DNA from: JAVVXB01 sp036651815 | GTDB lineage: Bacteria; Bacillota; Clostridia; Christensenellales; CAG-138 | DNA: 64,000 nt | Assembly (NCBI GenBank): GCA_036651815.1 | Contig: JAVVXB010000004.1 | Coordinates: 1-64,000, forward strand | Direction of reading: 5' to 3' | Shown: positions 1-8,927 of the stretch, piece by piece | How positions within the stretch are numbered: position 1 is the stretch's first letter | Layout: every line of letters starts with the position of its first letter | Notes under the pieces: generated by a model | The model's database searches: none | What the model saw: only the letters and a program-made list of their open reading frames with translations | What the model was told of the DNA's origin: nothing | Translations under genes and position numbers: made by a program

Positions 1-55
1 AACCACCGACACAGGGATTTTCAGTCCCTTGCTCTACCAACTGAGCTACCGAGGC
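1..55 (-). tRNA. tRNA-Phe (GAA), 3' end cut off by the window
   Basis: The minus strand shows the acceptor 5' strand GCCTCGG, a D arm, and an anticodon loop reading CTGAAAA with anticodon GAA. The T arm and acceptor 3' end lie outside the window. It is the last visible gene of the tRNA operon. It decodes UUY codons, so its A37 is a likely substrate of the MiaA and MiaB enzymes encoded just downstream. Confidence 0.9.
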
Positions 56-59
56 AAGT

Positions 60-136
60 TGGCGACCCGGAGGGGACTCGAACCCCTGACCTCCAGCGTG
101 ACAGGCTGGCGTACTAACCAACTGTACTACCGGGCC
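60..136 (-). tRNA. tRNA-Asp (GTC)
   Basis: Complete cloverleaf on the minus strand. The acceptor GGCCCGG pairs with CCGGGTC, followed by discriminator G and an encoded CCA. The anticodon loop CTGTCAC carries GTC. The T loop is TTCGAGT. The discriminator G73 matters for interpreting the T-box before hisS-aspS. Confidence 0.95.
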
Positions 137-162
137 ATACATACCTTGCCGCAAAAACGAAC

Positions 163-239
163 TGGTGGGCCTTCAGGGACTCGAACCCCGGACCAATCGG
201 TTATGAGCCGACCGCTCTGACCAACTGAGCTAAAGGCCC
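163..239 (-). tRNA. tRNA-Met (CAT), elongator type
   Basis: Complete cloverleaf on the minus strand with encoded CCA. The anticodon loop CTCATAA carries CAT. The acceptor begins GGGCCTT and pairs with AAGGCCC, so there is no initiator-type C1:A72 mismatch. A CAT tRNA could also be a lysidine-modified Ile tRNA, but the body resembles elongator tRNA-Met. Confidence 0.9.
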
Positions 240-256
240 GCGTTTCCTAGAAGGTT

Positions 257-331
257 TGGTGACCCCGAGGAGACTCGAACTCCTGTTACCGCCGTGAAAG
301 GGCGGTGTCTTAACCGCTTGACCACGGGGCC
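257..331 (-). tRNA. tRNA-Glu (TTC)
   Basis: Complete cloverleaf on the minus strand with encoded CCA. The anticodon loop CTTTCAC carries TTC, and the T loop is TTCGAGT. It lies between the Met and Pro tRNA genes with short spacers, consistent with processing from one precursor. Confidence 0.95.
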
Positions 332-336
332 ACGCT

Positions 337-413
337 TGGTCGGGGTGAAGGGATTTGAACCCCCGGCCCCATGCTCCCAAAGCACGTGCGCTACCGGACT
401 GCGCTACACCCCG
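337..413 (-). tRNA. tRNA-Pro (TGG)
   Basis: Complete cloverleaf on the minus strand. The acceptor CGGGGTG pairs with CACCCCG-side bases, and CCA is encoded. The anticodon loop TTTGGGA carries TGG. It is the promoter-proximal gene of the five-tRNA operon. Confidence 0.95.
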
Positions 414-445
414 AAATTACCACGCACCGCGTTCGCGACTTTGAT

Positions 446-474
446 AATATACAACACTCTGTGAAAAATGTCAA
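446..474 (-). promoter_or_regulatory. Promoter of the tRNA operon
   Basis: Read on the minus strand: TTGACA (474-469), a 17-bp spacer, then TATATT (451-446). This is a near-perfect sigma-A promoter. It lies about 33 bp before the first tRNA (Pro), so it probably drives all five tRNA genes as one transcript. Confidence 0.8.
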
Positions 475-515
475 CACGCTATTTTTGTTTTTTGTTCATT
501 TCGATGAGTGAACTA

Positions 516-524
516 TGTTATAAT
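516..524 (+). promoter_or_regulatory. Extended -10 promoter of the miaB-mutSL operon
   Basis: TGT followed by TATAAT (519-524) is an extended -10 element, with no good -35 hexamer at the right distance. The predicted transcript starts near 531. It therefore excludes the upstream in-frame ATG at 508 and supports a start at 550 or 556. Confidence 0.65.
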
Positions 525-555
525 GTATTTGAGAAATTATGGAGTAAATGTGCGA

Positions 556-1893
556 ATGAACAAAAATGGAATGGGATACTATATAGAGACCTTTGGTTGC
601 CAGATGAATGTACGGGACAGTGAGACAATCGCCGGCGTACTGATGACGCAAGGATATGATCACGCATGTGCCAAAGATGAGGCGAATTTCATATTGTACA
701 ATACCTGCTGTGTACGCGATCATGCCGAAAAACGTGTTTTCGGTAACATTGGTGCGCTACGCGAGATGAAGGAAACAAACCCCAAACTAATCATCGCGGT
801 TTGTGGCTGCATGATGCAGCAGAAGGATGTTGCTCAACGTCTTTTTAAACGTTTTCCATATGTGAATTTGGTTTTTGGCACCAATATGTTAAGCCATCTT
901 CCTTCCTATTTGAGCGAAGCACGCATTGGCAACCGCGTTCTGGCAGTTGACCCGACTGCTGTGCAAATAGAAGATCAGCTTCCTGCGGAGCGCACTGGCA
1001 TTGTCAATGCGTTTGTAAATATTAACTATGGATGCAATAATTTCTGTACATATTGCATCGTACCCTATGTGCGTGGACCTGAACGTTCCAGAGAACTGGA
1101 ATCGATATTGACTGAAGTGCGTTCGCTTGTTGAAAAAGATCACTACAGTGAAATTACACTGCTTGGTCAGAATGTCAATTCCTATGGAAATGATCTGGAT
1201 GATACGGATTTTTCAACATTGCTTCGTCAAGTGTCAGCAGTAGATGGATTGAAGAGAATTCGCTTTATGACTTCGCATCCGAAAGATCTGTCTAACCGAT
1301 TGATCCATACCATCGCAGAATTGCCTAACGTTTGTCATCATGTGCATCTTCCGCTACAATCGGGCAGTGACAGGATTCTCATGGCCATGAACCGCCGCTA
1401 TACGAGAGAACGATATCTTTCTATCGTCAAAGAACTGCGTTCTACTATGAATGATATCGAATTGACCACGGATATCATTGTTGGGTTTCCTGGCGAAACG
1501 GAGGAGGATTTTCAACAGACATTGGATCTCGTTGACAAAGTTGGTTTTTCATCCACCTTTACGTTTAAATATTCACCGCGGACGGGTACGGCAGCGGCAG
1601 CAATGCTGGATCAAGTTTCTGAAGATGAAAAAAGGGAGCGCCTCAAGAGACTCAATGCCCGGCAAAAACAGTTATCGCTGTTAAGTAATAAAAAATATAT
1701 TAACCACGTCGGTGAAGTCCACGTGGAAGGATGCGATACGCGTAGAGATCCGCTTTGCTATGGAAAATATATGAATTTCAAAATGATTTATTTCCCGGGA
1801 AACCCGGATATGATTGACAGCTATGTCCCCGTGCGGGTAACAGATTGCAAGATGAACTCACTGATTGGAAAAATGGAGGCAAAAAATTGTTAG
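556..1893 (+). CDS. miaB: tRNA-2-methylthio-N6-dimethylallyladenosine synthase MiaB
   Basis: Radical-SAM methylthiotransferase that adds the 2-methylthio group to i6A37 in tRNAs reading UNN codons. Counting from 556, the N-terminal cluster cysteines are C15, C51 and C85. The radical-SAM motif CNNFCTYC is at 160-167, and the C-terminal part fits a TRAM domain. At 445 aa it has normal length. An in-frame ATG at 508 precedes the -10 box and is rejected. GGAG at 541-544 suits GTG 550 or ATG 556. It heads an operon with ylbF, mutS, mutL and miaA; MiaA makes the i6A substrate that MiaB modifies. Confidence 0.95.
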   Translation: MNKNGMGYYIETFGCQMNVRDSETIAGVLMTQGYDHACAKDEANFILYNTCCVRDHAEKRVFGNIGALREMKETNPKLIIAVCGCMMQQKDVAQRLFKRFPYVNLVFGTNMLSHLPSYLSEARIGNRVLAVDPTAVQIEDQLPAERTGIVNAFVNINYGCNNFCTYCIVPYVRGPERSRELESILTEVRSLVEKDHYSEITLLGQNVNSYGNDLDDTDFSTLLRQVSAVDGLKRIRFMTSHPKDLSNRLIHTIAELPNVCHHVHLPLQSGSDRILMAMNRRYTRERYLSIVKELRSTMNDIELTTDIIVGFPGETEEDFQQTLDLVDKVGFSSTFTFKYSPRTGTAAAAMLDQVSEDEKRERLKRLNARQKQLSLLSNKKYINHVGEVHVEGCDTRRDPLCYGKYMNFKMIYFPGNPDMIDSYVPVRVTDCKMNSLIGKMEAKNC

Positions 1894-2267
1894 AACAAGC
1901 TAGAGAACTTGGCATCGCACTGGCGAATTCATCTGAGTTTATTCGTATGAAACAAGCACAGGCCGCGATCGCGCAAAATGAAGCGTTGGATGCATTGTTG
2001 AAAGAACTGCAAGAAAAGCGTACGCATCTAATCTCAGTACTCAATGAAGAGGATCGTGACGGAACCGTTGCACTTGAATTAATTAATGATATTGACCGTT
2101 TGCAAGGACAACTGACGGAAAACCCACTCTATACAGAGCTAGCGGAATCGGAAAACGCTTTTTCGACACTGATATCTGCTGTAGACGAGGAAATTAATGC
2201 CTGTATTGGCATTGAAAAAAGCGAATGCGGCGGTAACTGTGGAAGCTGCGGCGGCTGTCAGCACTAA
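1887..2267 (+). CDS. YlbF/YmcA-family protein with a Cys-rich tail
   Basis: Small, mostly helical 126-aa protein. Its middle section (Gln/Glu/Leu-rich helices and an NPLYTELAE-like segment) resembles the Com_YlbF family. In Bacillus subtilis YlbF works with YmcA and YaaT in a complex that influences RNase Y and development. The C terminus ends in CGGNCGSCGGCQH, which could bind metal or an Fe-S cluster. The start is TTG 1887, placed 7 nt after GGAGG (1875-1879), which lies inside the end of miaB; the two genes overlap by 7 nt and look translationally coupled. The role here is inferred from family resemblance only. Confidence 0.7.
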   Translation: MLEQARELGIALANSSEFIRMKQAQAAIAQNEALDALLKELQEKRTHLISVLNEEDRDGTVALELINDIDRLQGQLTENPLYTELAESENAFSTLISAVDEEINACIGIEKSECGGNCGSCGGCQH

Positions 2268-2287
2268 GAACGATACAGGAGATAACG

Positions 2288-4888
2288 ATGGCTGCTTCGA
2301 TGACGCCCATGATGCGCCAATATATAGAACTCAAAGAAAAGCACAACGATTGTTTGCTGTTTTTTCGGCTTGGCGATTTCTATGAAATGTTTTTCGACGA
2401 TGCGAAAACCGCCAGCAAGGAACTAGATCTAGTACTTACCGGGCGTGACTGCGGCATGGAAGAACGCGCGCCAATGTGCGGTGTACCGTATCATGCGGTG
2501 GATGCCTATATCGTTCGATTGATTGAAAAAGGTTACAAGGTTGCCATTTGTGAACAGATGGAAGATCCAGCGTTGGCAAAAGGAATTGTGGAACGCGATG
2601 TGATTCGTATTATTACGCCGGGTACCGTCATTGAAGACCGTATGCTGGAAGATGGGGAGAACAGTTACATTGCATCAATTCTTCTGGATGAAAGCACCGT
2701 AGGATTGGCGTACGCGGATGTTTCCACGGGCGCTTTTCTATTGCTGCAATTATCTGGTAATAATGTTCAGCAACAGCTCGTTGATGAACTCACGCGTATC
2801 CAACCTCGTGAAATCATCGCGAGCCCTTCTGTTTTTACACAGCAATACTTGCAAAAGCGTCTTTCTAGTTCTTACTATTTGACGCAGTACAATGGCCAAG
2901 CCTTTTCTGCGAATTCTGCCAAGGAACGTCTGATGAGTCATTTTCGAGTGAATACACTCGTTGGATATGGTTGCGACGATTTGCCATATGCAGTTTCAGC
3001 TGGCGGTGCGCTGATGCAATACCTGGAGGAAACACAAAAGAATGCATTATCCCATATCCATAGTATTCAGGTAATCAATCGGTCCTCCTATATGCTGATG
3101 GATGCATCCACACGGAGGAATCTGGAGTTGACGCAGCCACTACGGTTCGGAGGCAGTAAAAAAAACACACTGCTGCATCTTTTGGATTTGACAAAATCTA
3201 GTATGGGAAGCCGCATGGTACGCGATTGGATTGATCGTCCTCTTCAATCGATGGATGCAATTCAAGCGCGTCTCAATGCGGTTGAAGAACTGTTTTCGGA
3301 TCTATTAAAGAGAAAACAAATTCAGGAGCAACTGAAAGGCATCTATGATATTGAACGCCTTTGCAGCAAGATCGTATATGCAACTGTAAACGCGCGTGAC
3401 TGCCTTGCGCTCATGCAAACACTTGAAAAAATTCCATATATTCAGAATATTTTGTCGGATTGCAGCGCTAAAATGCTTCTGCAAATCGGAACTGATCTTG
3501 ATTCCATGACGGATATTTTCACACTGTTGGAATCTGCCATTGCTGAAGAACCGCCCGTTGGTCTTAAGGACGGCGGTTTTATACGTACAGGATATCACAG
3601 TGAGGTGGACGAGCTTCGGAAAATTGCAGATGGCTCCAGAGAATGGCTGGAGAATTTTGAAACACAGGAACGGGATTCCACAAAAATTAAAAGTTTGAAG
3701 ATCGGGTTTAACAAAGTCTTTGGTTATTATATTGAAGTAACGCGGTCTTACCTGCCGCTTGTTCCTTATCATTATGAACGGAAACAGACCTTAGCCAATG
3801 CGGAACGGTATATTACACCAGAATTAAAGGAAATGGAGCAGAAAATTCTGGGTGCAAAGGATCGCTTGGTTGCGCTTGAATATGAACTGTTTTGCCAAAT
3901 TCGGCAGGTTCTGTTGGCTTGTACAGATCGTTTACAGACAAATGCAGCACTGCTTGCCGAACTGGATTGCTATCAGTCGTTTGCAGAGACCTCGGCACAG
4001 AACCGATATATCCGTCCATCATTGAATGTAGAAGGACGTATTCGTATTGAAAATGGGCGGCATCCGGTCATTGAGCAATCCATTCGCGAACCCTTTGTAC
4101 CAAATGATGTGTTGCTAGACCGCGAAGAAAACCGCCTACTAATTATCACAGGCCCTAACATGGCCGGTAAAAGCACCTATATGCGGCAGACTGCGCTTAT
4201 CACGCTTATGGCACATATTGGCATGTTTGTTCCAGCAACCAGCGCTGATATTGCAATTTCAGATCGTATTTTTACGAGGATTGGCGCAAGCGATGATCTC
4301 TCCGGAGGGCAAAGCACATTTATGGTGGAGATGAGTGAAGTTGCAAATATCCTGCACAACGCGACACGTGAAAGCTTGCTGATTCTTGACGAGATCGGAC
4401 GTGGGACAAGTACCTTTGATGGGCTAAGCATTGCATGGTCGGTGCTTGAGTATATCGCTGATGAAAGCAAATGCGGAGCGAAGGCATTGTTTGCTACGCA
4501 TTATCATGAACTGACGGAGCTGGAGGGCAGATTGTCCGGCGTCAAAAACTATCGAAGCACCGTCAAGGAAATAGGGGAGGACATCGTATTTTTGCGTCGC
4601 ATTGTGCGCGGTGGCGGGGATAAAAGCTTTGGCATTCAGGTTGCGCGCCTTGCTGGACTTCCGGAAAATGTATTGAAGCGTGCAAAGGAAATTCTCATGC
4701 AGCTTGAAAACGCAGACATTGCAACTGCACCTGTTAAGACGGCTACGGAAGCCATTGTACAAGCTTCATTGTTCGATGGTAGTAGTGAAGACAGCGCTAT
4801 TCGAATCATTCGTGAAATGGATATTGAACACATGACACCGTTAGATGCGTTGAATCAATTGTATTCGCTGCACGCGATGCTTAAATAA
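2288..4888 (+). CDS. mutS: DNA mismatch repair protein MutS
   Basis: Mismatch-recognition ATPase of 866 aa, the usual MutS1 size. The mismatch-reading motif F-Y-E is at residues 31-33. The Walker A motif GPNMAGKST lies near residue 622, followed by the DEIGRGTSTFDG signature/Walker B region and the ATHYHEL switch. AGGAGA precedes the ATG by 6 nt. mutL follows after 13 nt, so the two partners are co-transcribed. Confidence 0.98.
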   Translation: MAASMTPMMRQYIELKEKHNDCLLFFRLGDFYEMFFDDAKTASKELDLVLTGRDCGMEERAPMCGVPYHAVDAYIVRLIEKGYKVAICEQMEDPALAKGIVERDVIRIITPGTVIEDRMLEDGENSYIASILLDESTVGLAYADVSTGAFLLLQLSGNNVQQQLVDELTRIQPREIIASPSVFTQQYLQKRLSSSYYLTQYNGQAFSANSAKERLMSHFRVNTLVGYGCDDLPYAVSAGGALMQYLEETQKNALSHIHSIQVINRSSYMLMDASTRRNLELTQPLRFGGSKKNTLLHLLDLTKSSMGSRMVRDWIDRPLQSMDAIQARLNAVEELFSDLLKRKQIQEQLKGIYDIERLCSKIVYATVNARDCLALMQTLEKIPYIQNILSDCSAKMLLQIGTDLDSMTDIFTLLESAIAEEPPVGLKDGGFIRTGYHSEVDELRKIADGSREWLENFETQERDSTKIKSLKIGFNKVFGYYIEVTRSYLPLVPYHYERKQTLANAERYITPELKEMEQKILGAKDRLVALEYELFCQIRQVLLACTDRLQTNAALLAELDCYQSFAETSAQNRYIRPSLNVEGRIRIENGRHPVIEQSIREPFVPNDVLLDREENRLLIITGPNMAGKSTYMRQTALITLMAHIGMFVPATSADIAISDRIFTRIGASDDLSGGQSTFMVEMSEVANILHNATRESLLILDEIGRGTSTFDGLSIAWSVLEYIADESKCGAKALFATHYHELTELEGRLSGVKNYRSTVKEIGEDIVFLRRIVRGGGDKSFGIQVARLAGLPENVLKRAKEILMQLENADIATAPVKTATEAIVQASLFDGSSEDSAIRIIREMDIEHMTPLDALNQLYSLHAMLK

Positions 4889-4901
4889 TCGAGGGGGTTT
4901 C

Positions 4902-6719
4902 ATGCCGAGAATTCATGTGTTAAATGCACATATCGCTAATCAAATCGCTGCTGGCGAGGTTGTAGAACGTCCTTGCTCAGTTGTGAAGGAACTGGTAGAA
5001 AACGCTGTGGATGCGCATGCCAGCGCCGTGACCATTGAGATTGAGAATGGCGGCATCGATCGCATCCGCATTGTGGACAATGGTAGCGGGATTGCGGATG
5101 AAGACTGTGAAACAGCCTTTCTTCGGCATGCGACAAGCAAGATATCATCAGCCGAGGACTTGATGCATATTGCAACATTAGGGTTTCGAGGGGAAGCGCT
5201 TGCATCTGTTGGAGCTGTTGCACGCGTTTATCTTACAACACGCACGGCGAGTGACGAACTTGGTACAGCAGTTGTCTATGAAGGTGGCGTACTCAAAGAA
5301 CATCGCCGCACCGGAAGCCCGGAAGGAACCACAATTGAAGTACGGGATTTGTTTTTTAATGTTCCTGCCCGACTAAAATTTTTGAAAAGCGCACGCAGTG
5401 AAAATGGAGCCATTGGTGATTATGTCGCTAGACTGATTCTCTCACTACCTGAGATTGCATTCCATTACCTAGCAAACGGAAAAACCATCTACCAGACCAC
5501 CGGCGATGGTGATTTAAAGAATGCGTTGATCGCTATCTATGGTACGAATATTGCACCACACCTATGCGAGATCGACTTTGATGATGGATATCTGAAGATA
5601 TCTGGATATGTGGGTACACCGGAGATCAGCAGGGTTAACCGATCTGGACAGACTTTTTTTCTCAATAATCGCATCATCCGCAGCAATGCACTCTCCACTG
5701 CACTGTCGCGCGCATTTGACACGCGGTTGCTCATTGGACGTTATCCATTTGCCACGCTTTCCATGCGGATTGCATTGGCGGAAGTTGACGTAAATGTTCA
5801 CCCAGCGAAGCTAGAAGTTCGCTTTGTCGACGAGGAACGTATTATCCGTTCAATATGCGCAGCGTGTTCCAAAGCACTCATCCGCAGTTATGTTCCGAAG
5901 ATGCCAGCCAGTGAAGCCGTGCATGTGGACGCAGGAGAACAAATGAATAATTGTTCACGTGTTGAACTGCGCAAGCCCATTTCAATGAGCACCTATTCCG
6001 TGCGCGAGGATTTGTCAGCGGCACCATGTATCGATTCAAAACAAATAATTGCAAATGCTTCAGCGTTCAAAGCAGCAGCAGAAATGCTAGAGGTGCCGCG
6101 TTATAATGTCGTTACTACCCAGCAAAAACGATCGGAACAAACTGATCTATTTCGATATGCGTCCGTACCTTTTGCACAACCGTTTTTTGTAATTGGTGCT
6201 GCATTCAATACGTACTGGTTTGTACAACAGGGAGAGGTTGTCTATTGCATCGATCAACATGCAGCACATGAGAGACTGCTATATGACGCTATCACAACAA
6301 AACGCGATGCGGTGATTTCTCAGGCATTGTTAATACCTGAAGAAATTCAATTGCTACCGTCTGATTACGAGCTATTTCTGCAAAAAAAAGGCGAGCTTGT
6401 AGAATTCGGCTATCTATTCTCCGAAAAAGGAGAACGCACAGTGGTGCTAGCCTCCGTGCCACAACTCAATGGTATACCACTCAAGAGCGAGTTTTTGTTG
6501 GATGTATTACACGACAGCTCACCGGTTCGTGTCTCCTTAACACAGTCTGCCTGCAAGCATGCCGTAAAGGCAGGGGAGCCGATTTCCCGCTCTGAAATAG
6601 AAGTGCTTCTACACGAACTTGCGGACAACGAAGCCTTGCTGACGTGTCCGCACGGTCGCCCGGTTGCCGTACGCATACCAAAGATTGAAATTGAGAAGTG
6701 GTTTAAACGGGTACTATAA
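4902..6719 (+). CDS. mutL: DNA mismatch repair protein MutL (endonuclease type)
   Basis: GHKL ATPase (E30, N34, DNGSGI near 59, GFRGEAL) joined to a C-terminal dimerisation and nicking domain; 605 aa. The metal-binding motif is present near residue 451 as DQHA-x2-E-x4-D, whereas the usual form ends in Glu. The other endonuclease motifs are seen as ACKHAVKAGE and CPHGRP. Presence of these motifs suggests strand nicking is done by MutL itself, as in most bacteria lacking MutH. GAGGGGG lies just before the start. Confidence 0.97.
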   Translation: MPRIHVLNAHIANQIAAGEVVERPCSVVKELVENAVDAHASAVTIEIENGGIDRIRIVDNGSGIADEDCETAFLRHATSKISSAEDLMHIATLGFRGEALASVGAVARVYLTTRTASDELGTAVVYEGGVLKEHRRTGSPEGTTIEVRDLFFNVPARLKFLKSARSENGAIGDYVARLILSLPEIAFHYLANGKTIYQTTGDGDLKNALIAIYGTNIAPHLCEIDFDDGYLKISGYVGTPEISRVNRSGQTFFLNNRIIRSNALSTALSRAFDTRLLIGRYPFATLSMRIALAEVDVNVHPAKLEVRFVDEERIIRSICAACSKALIRSYVPKMPASEAVHVDAGEQMNNCSRVELRKPISMSTYSVREDLSAAPCIDSKQIIANASAFKAAAEMLEVPRYNVVTTQQKRSEQTDLFRYASVPFAQPFFVIGAAFNTYWFVQQGEVVYCIDQHAAHERLLYDAITTKRDAVISQALLIPEEIQLLPSDYELFLQKKGELVEFGYLFSEKGERTVVLASVPQLNGIPLKSEFLLDVLHDSSPVRVSLTQSACKHAVKAGEPISRSEIEVLLHELADNEALLTCPHGRPVAVRIPKIEIEKWFKRVL

Positions 6720-6723
6720 GATA

Positions 6724-7668
6724 ATGAGTAAAAGCACACTCCTTTGTATTGTTGGGCCAACAGCTTGCCATAAAACAGAGGTTTCCATTCTGCTGGCAAA
6801 AGCCATGGATGGTGAAATCATTTCTGCCGATTCGGTACAAGTATATACCGGCATGGATATTGGCTCAGCCAAGCCAACGGAGCGAGAGCGCATGGGCATT
6901 CCGCACCATATGATTGACTGCGTACCAATCGATACCCCTTCGTTTTCCGTTGTCCAATATCGCAGCATGGCGGCGCAGGCAATTGAAGGAGTGATTTCGC
7001 GGGGAAAGCGCCCAATTGTTGTTGGCGGCAGTGGCCTGTATGTACAGGCACTGACCAGCCCATTGGAATTTGCAATTCCAAGTGATCCAGTTATGCGTGC
7101 CTATTGGAATAGCGTTTATGAGGCTTCACCGGAAGACGCGGTCGAGCAGCTTGCCAAATGCGATCCGCCAACTGCACAGCGATTACATCTTAACGATAAA
7201 AAAAGAATCGTGCGCGCACTAGAAGTTTATGCATGCAGTGGAAAGCCTTTATCAGCTTACGGTAATGATTTTAACGGTACATCCACTGCTACAGCGCTGT
7301 ATCCTTCAGCAATACTTGGACTAAAAATAGAACGGGCTGCTTTGGTTTGCCGTATCCATCAACGTGTGGATGAAATGATGCGGCAAGGATTACTTGATGA
7401 AGTTGAGCGCTTATGGAACGTTGGCTATCCGCGTACACTTCCTGCAATGCAGTCCATTGGATATAAGCAATTGTTTTCCTACCTTGACGGGGATTGTACC
7501 TTGGAGATGGCTGTGGCGCAAATCAAACAGGATACAAGTCGTTTTGCCAAGCGACAGATGACTTGGTTTCGGCGTGATGAACGAATTCAGTGGATTGACG
7601 TTACAGCCTTTAACAATGATAAGCTGTCTGAAATAGAGCAGACGGCAAAGGAGATGCTGCAAGAATGA
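6724..7668 (+). CDS. miaA: tRNA dimethylallyltransferase MiaA
   Basis: Transfers a dimethylallyl group to A37 of tRNAs decoding UNN codons, the step before MiaB. The 314-aa protein has the family features: GEIISADS, the GGSGLYVQAL region, DKKRIVRALEVY and SIGYKQL. Odd point: the P-loop reads GPTACHKT (residues 11-18), with His16 where the GxxxxGK[ST] glycine is expected. The codon is CAT, two changes from GGT. The start at 6724 has only a weak ribosome-binding site and lies 4 nt after the mutL stop, so translation is probably coupled. Confidence 0.95.
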   Translation: MSKSTLLCIVGPTACHKTEVSILLAKAMDGEIISADSVQVYTGMDIGSAKPTERERMGIPHHMIDCVPIDTPSFSVVQYRSMAAQAIEGVISRGKRPIVVGGSGLYVQALTSPLEFAIPSDPVMRAYWNSVYEASPEDAVEQLAKCDPPTAQRLHLNDKKRIVRALEVYACSGKPLSAYGNDFNGTSTATALYPSAILGLKIERAALVCRIHQRVDEMMRQGLLDEVERLWNVGYPRTLPAMQSIGYKQLFSYLDGDCTLEMAVAQIKQDTSRFAKRQMTWFRRDERIQWIDVTAFNNDKLSEIEQTAKEMLQE

Positions 7669-8918
7669 TGAATATAAGTGATCTGGCCAGAGAGATGGTC
7701 TGGACGGCTGAACGCGATCTTGTCCAGCCATTTCGCAGAGCAGATGCAATTGAGATGATTACGCAACAGCGCGTATTGGAAGCGTTTTGGGAAGAGCGGG
7801 TTAGCGCACGGCACTTTGCACCAACAAATGGGTATGGATATGATGACATTGGACGAGATACGCTGGATCGTGTATTTGCACTGGCGATACAGGCAGAAGC
7901 TGCGTTGGTTCGTCCTCAATTTGTAAATGGGACACATGCATTATTTACCGCATTGGCTGGATTGGTTGAACCGGGGGATGTGATCTTGTCCGTAACCGGC
8001 AAACCATATGATACGCTGGAAGAGGCAATCGGCATTCGCGGTGACGCGCCGAATTCCTTGAAACGACTAGGCGTTGCTTTTCACTACATTCCACTCACGA
8101 TCGACGGGGTAATCAATCTAGATGCCGTGAAAGCAGAGATAACACCGCAGTTGAAAATAGTCTACGCGCAGAGATCCCGTGGCTACGACTGGCGGGAAGC
8201 CGTTACCATGCGGTCGTTGGACGAAGCATTCACAGAGATTCGTGCGCTTGTTCCTAAGGATACGGTTTTTGTGGTTGACAACTGTTATGGTGAATTTTCA
8301 GAAAGTACAGAGCCAACTATGCACGGCGCCGATATTATGGCCGGTTCCCTGATTAAAAATCCAGGTGGTGGACTCGCGCCAACCGGCGGATATGTTGCCG
8401 GAAGACGAGACTGTGTGGAACGAATTGCACAGCGGTTAACTGTGCCAGGTATGGGGGCAGAGGTTGGTTCCTATGCAGGTGATTACAGGCTTTTTTATCA
8501 AGGCTTATTTCTAGCTCCGCATGTTACAGCACAGTGCATGAAAGGCGCCATGCTATTTGCGCGGGTGTTTGAACAGATGGGATTGAAAACGTTGCCTGCA
8601 AGCGATGCTATGCGTTCAGATATCATTCAATCGGTTCAGTTCGATCGTGCTGAGACGCTGGTTGCATTCTGCAAGTGCATCCAAAAAGCAGCTCCGGTTG
8701 ATAGTTTTGTCGATCCGGAGCCTTGGGATATGCCCGGCTACGCAGACCAGGTCATTATGGCGGCAGGTGCTTTTGTACAGGGTGCAACAACCGAACTGTC
8801 TGCCGATGGTCCTGTCAAACCACCATATATCGCCTATGTGCAGGGAGCGCTCACCTATGCACATGCGCGCATTGCGGCAATGATGGCTTGCGACACGCTG
8901 ATGAAACAAGGAAACTAA
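7665..8918 (+). CDS. Methionine gamma-lyase family protein (YnbB-like, PLP-dependent)
   Basis: Fold-type I PLP enzyme of 417 aa resembling the Met_gamma_lyase/YnbB (aluminium-resistance-like) family. The probable PLP lysine is K231 in SLIKNPGGG; an aspartate in VVDNCYGEF would contact the pyridine nitrogen. The gene overlaps miaA by 4 nt (ATGA) and ends the operon. Physiological substrate is not evident; despite the family name, lyase activity on methionine is unproven for most members. Confidence 0.85.
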   Translation: MMNISDLAREMVWTAERDLVQPFRRADAIEMITQQRVLEAFWEERVSARHFAPTNGYGYDDIGRDTLDRVFALAIQAEAALVRPQFVNGTHALFTALAGLVEPGDVILSVTGKPYDTLEEAIGIRGDAPNSLKRLGVAFHYIPLTIDGVINLDAVKAEITPQLKIVYAQRSRGYDWREAVTMRSLDEAFTEIRALVPKDTVFVVDNCYGEFSESTEPTMHGADIMAGSLIKNPGGGLAPTGGYVAGRRDCVERIAQRLTVPGMGAEVGSYAGDYRLFYQGLFLAPHVTAQCMKGAMLFARVFEQMGLKTLPASDAMRSDIIQSVQFDRAETLVAFCKCIQKAAPVDSFVDPEPWDMPGYADQVIMAAGAFVQGATTELSADGPVKPPYIAYVQGALTYAHARIAAMMACDTLMKQGN

Positions 8919-8927
8919 AATAACCGA

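Noticed and set aside
508..555. Longer start for miaB at ATG 508
   Set aside because: The extended -10 box at 516-524 lies inside this extension, so it would not be transcribed; GGAG at 541 fits starts at 550 or 556.
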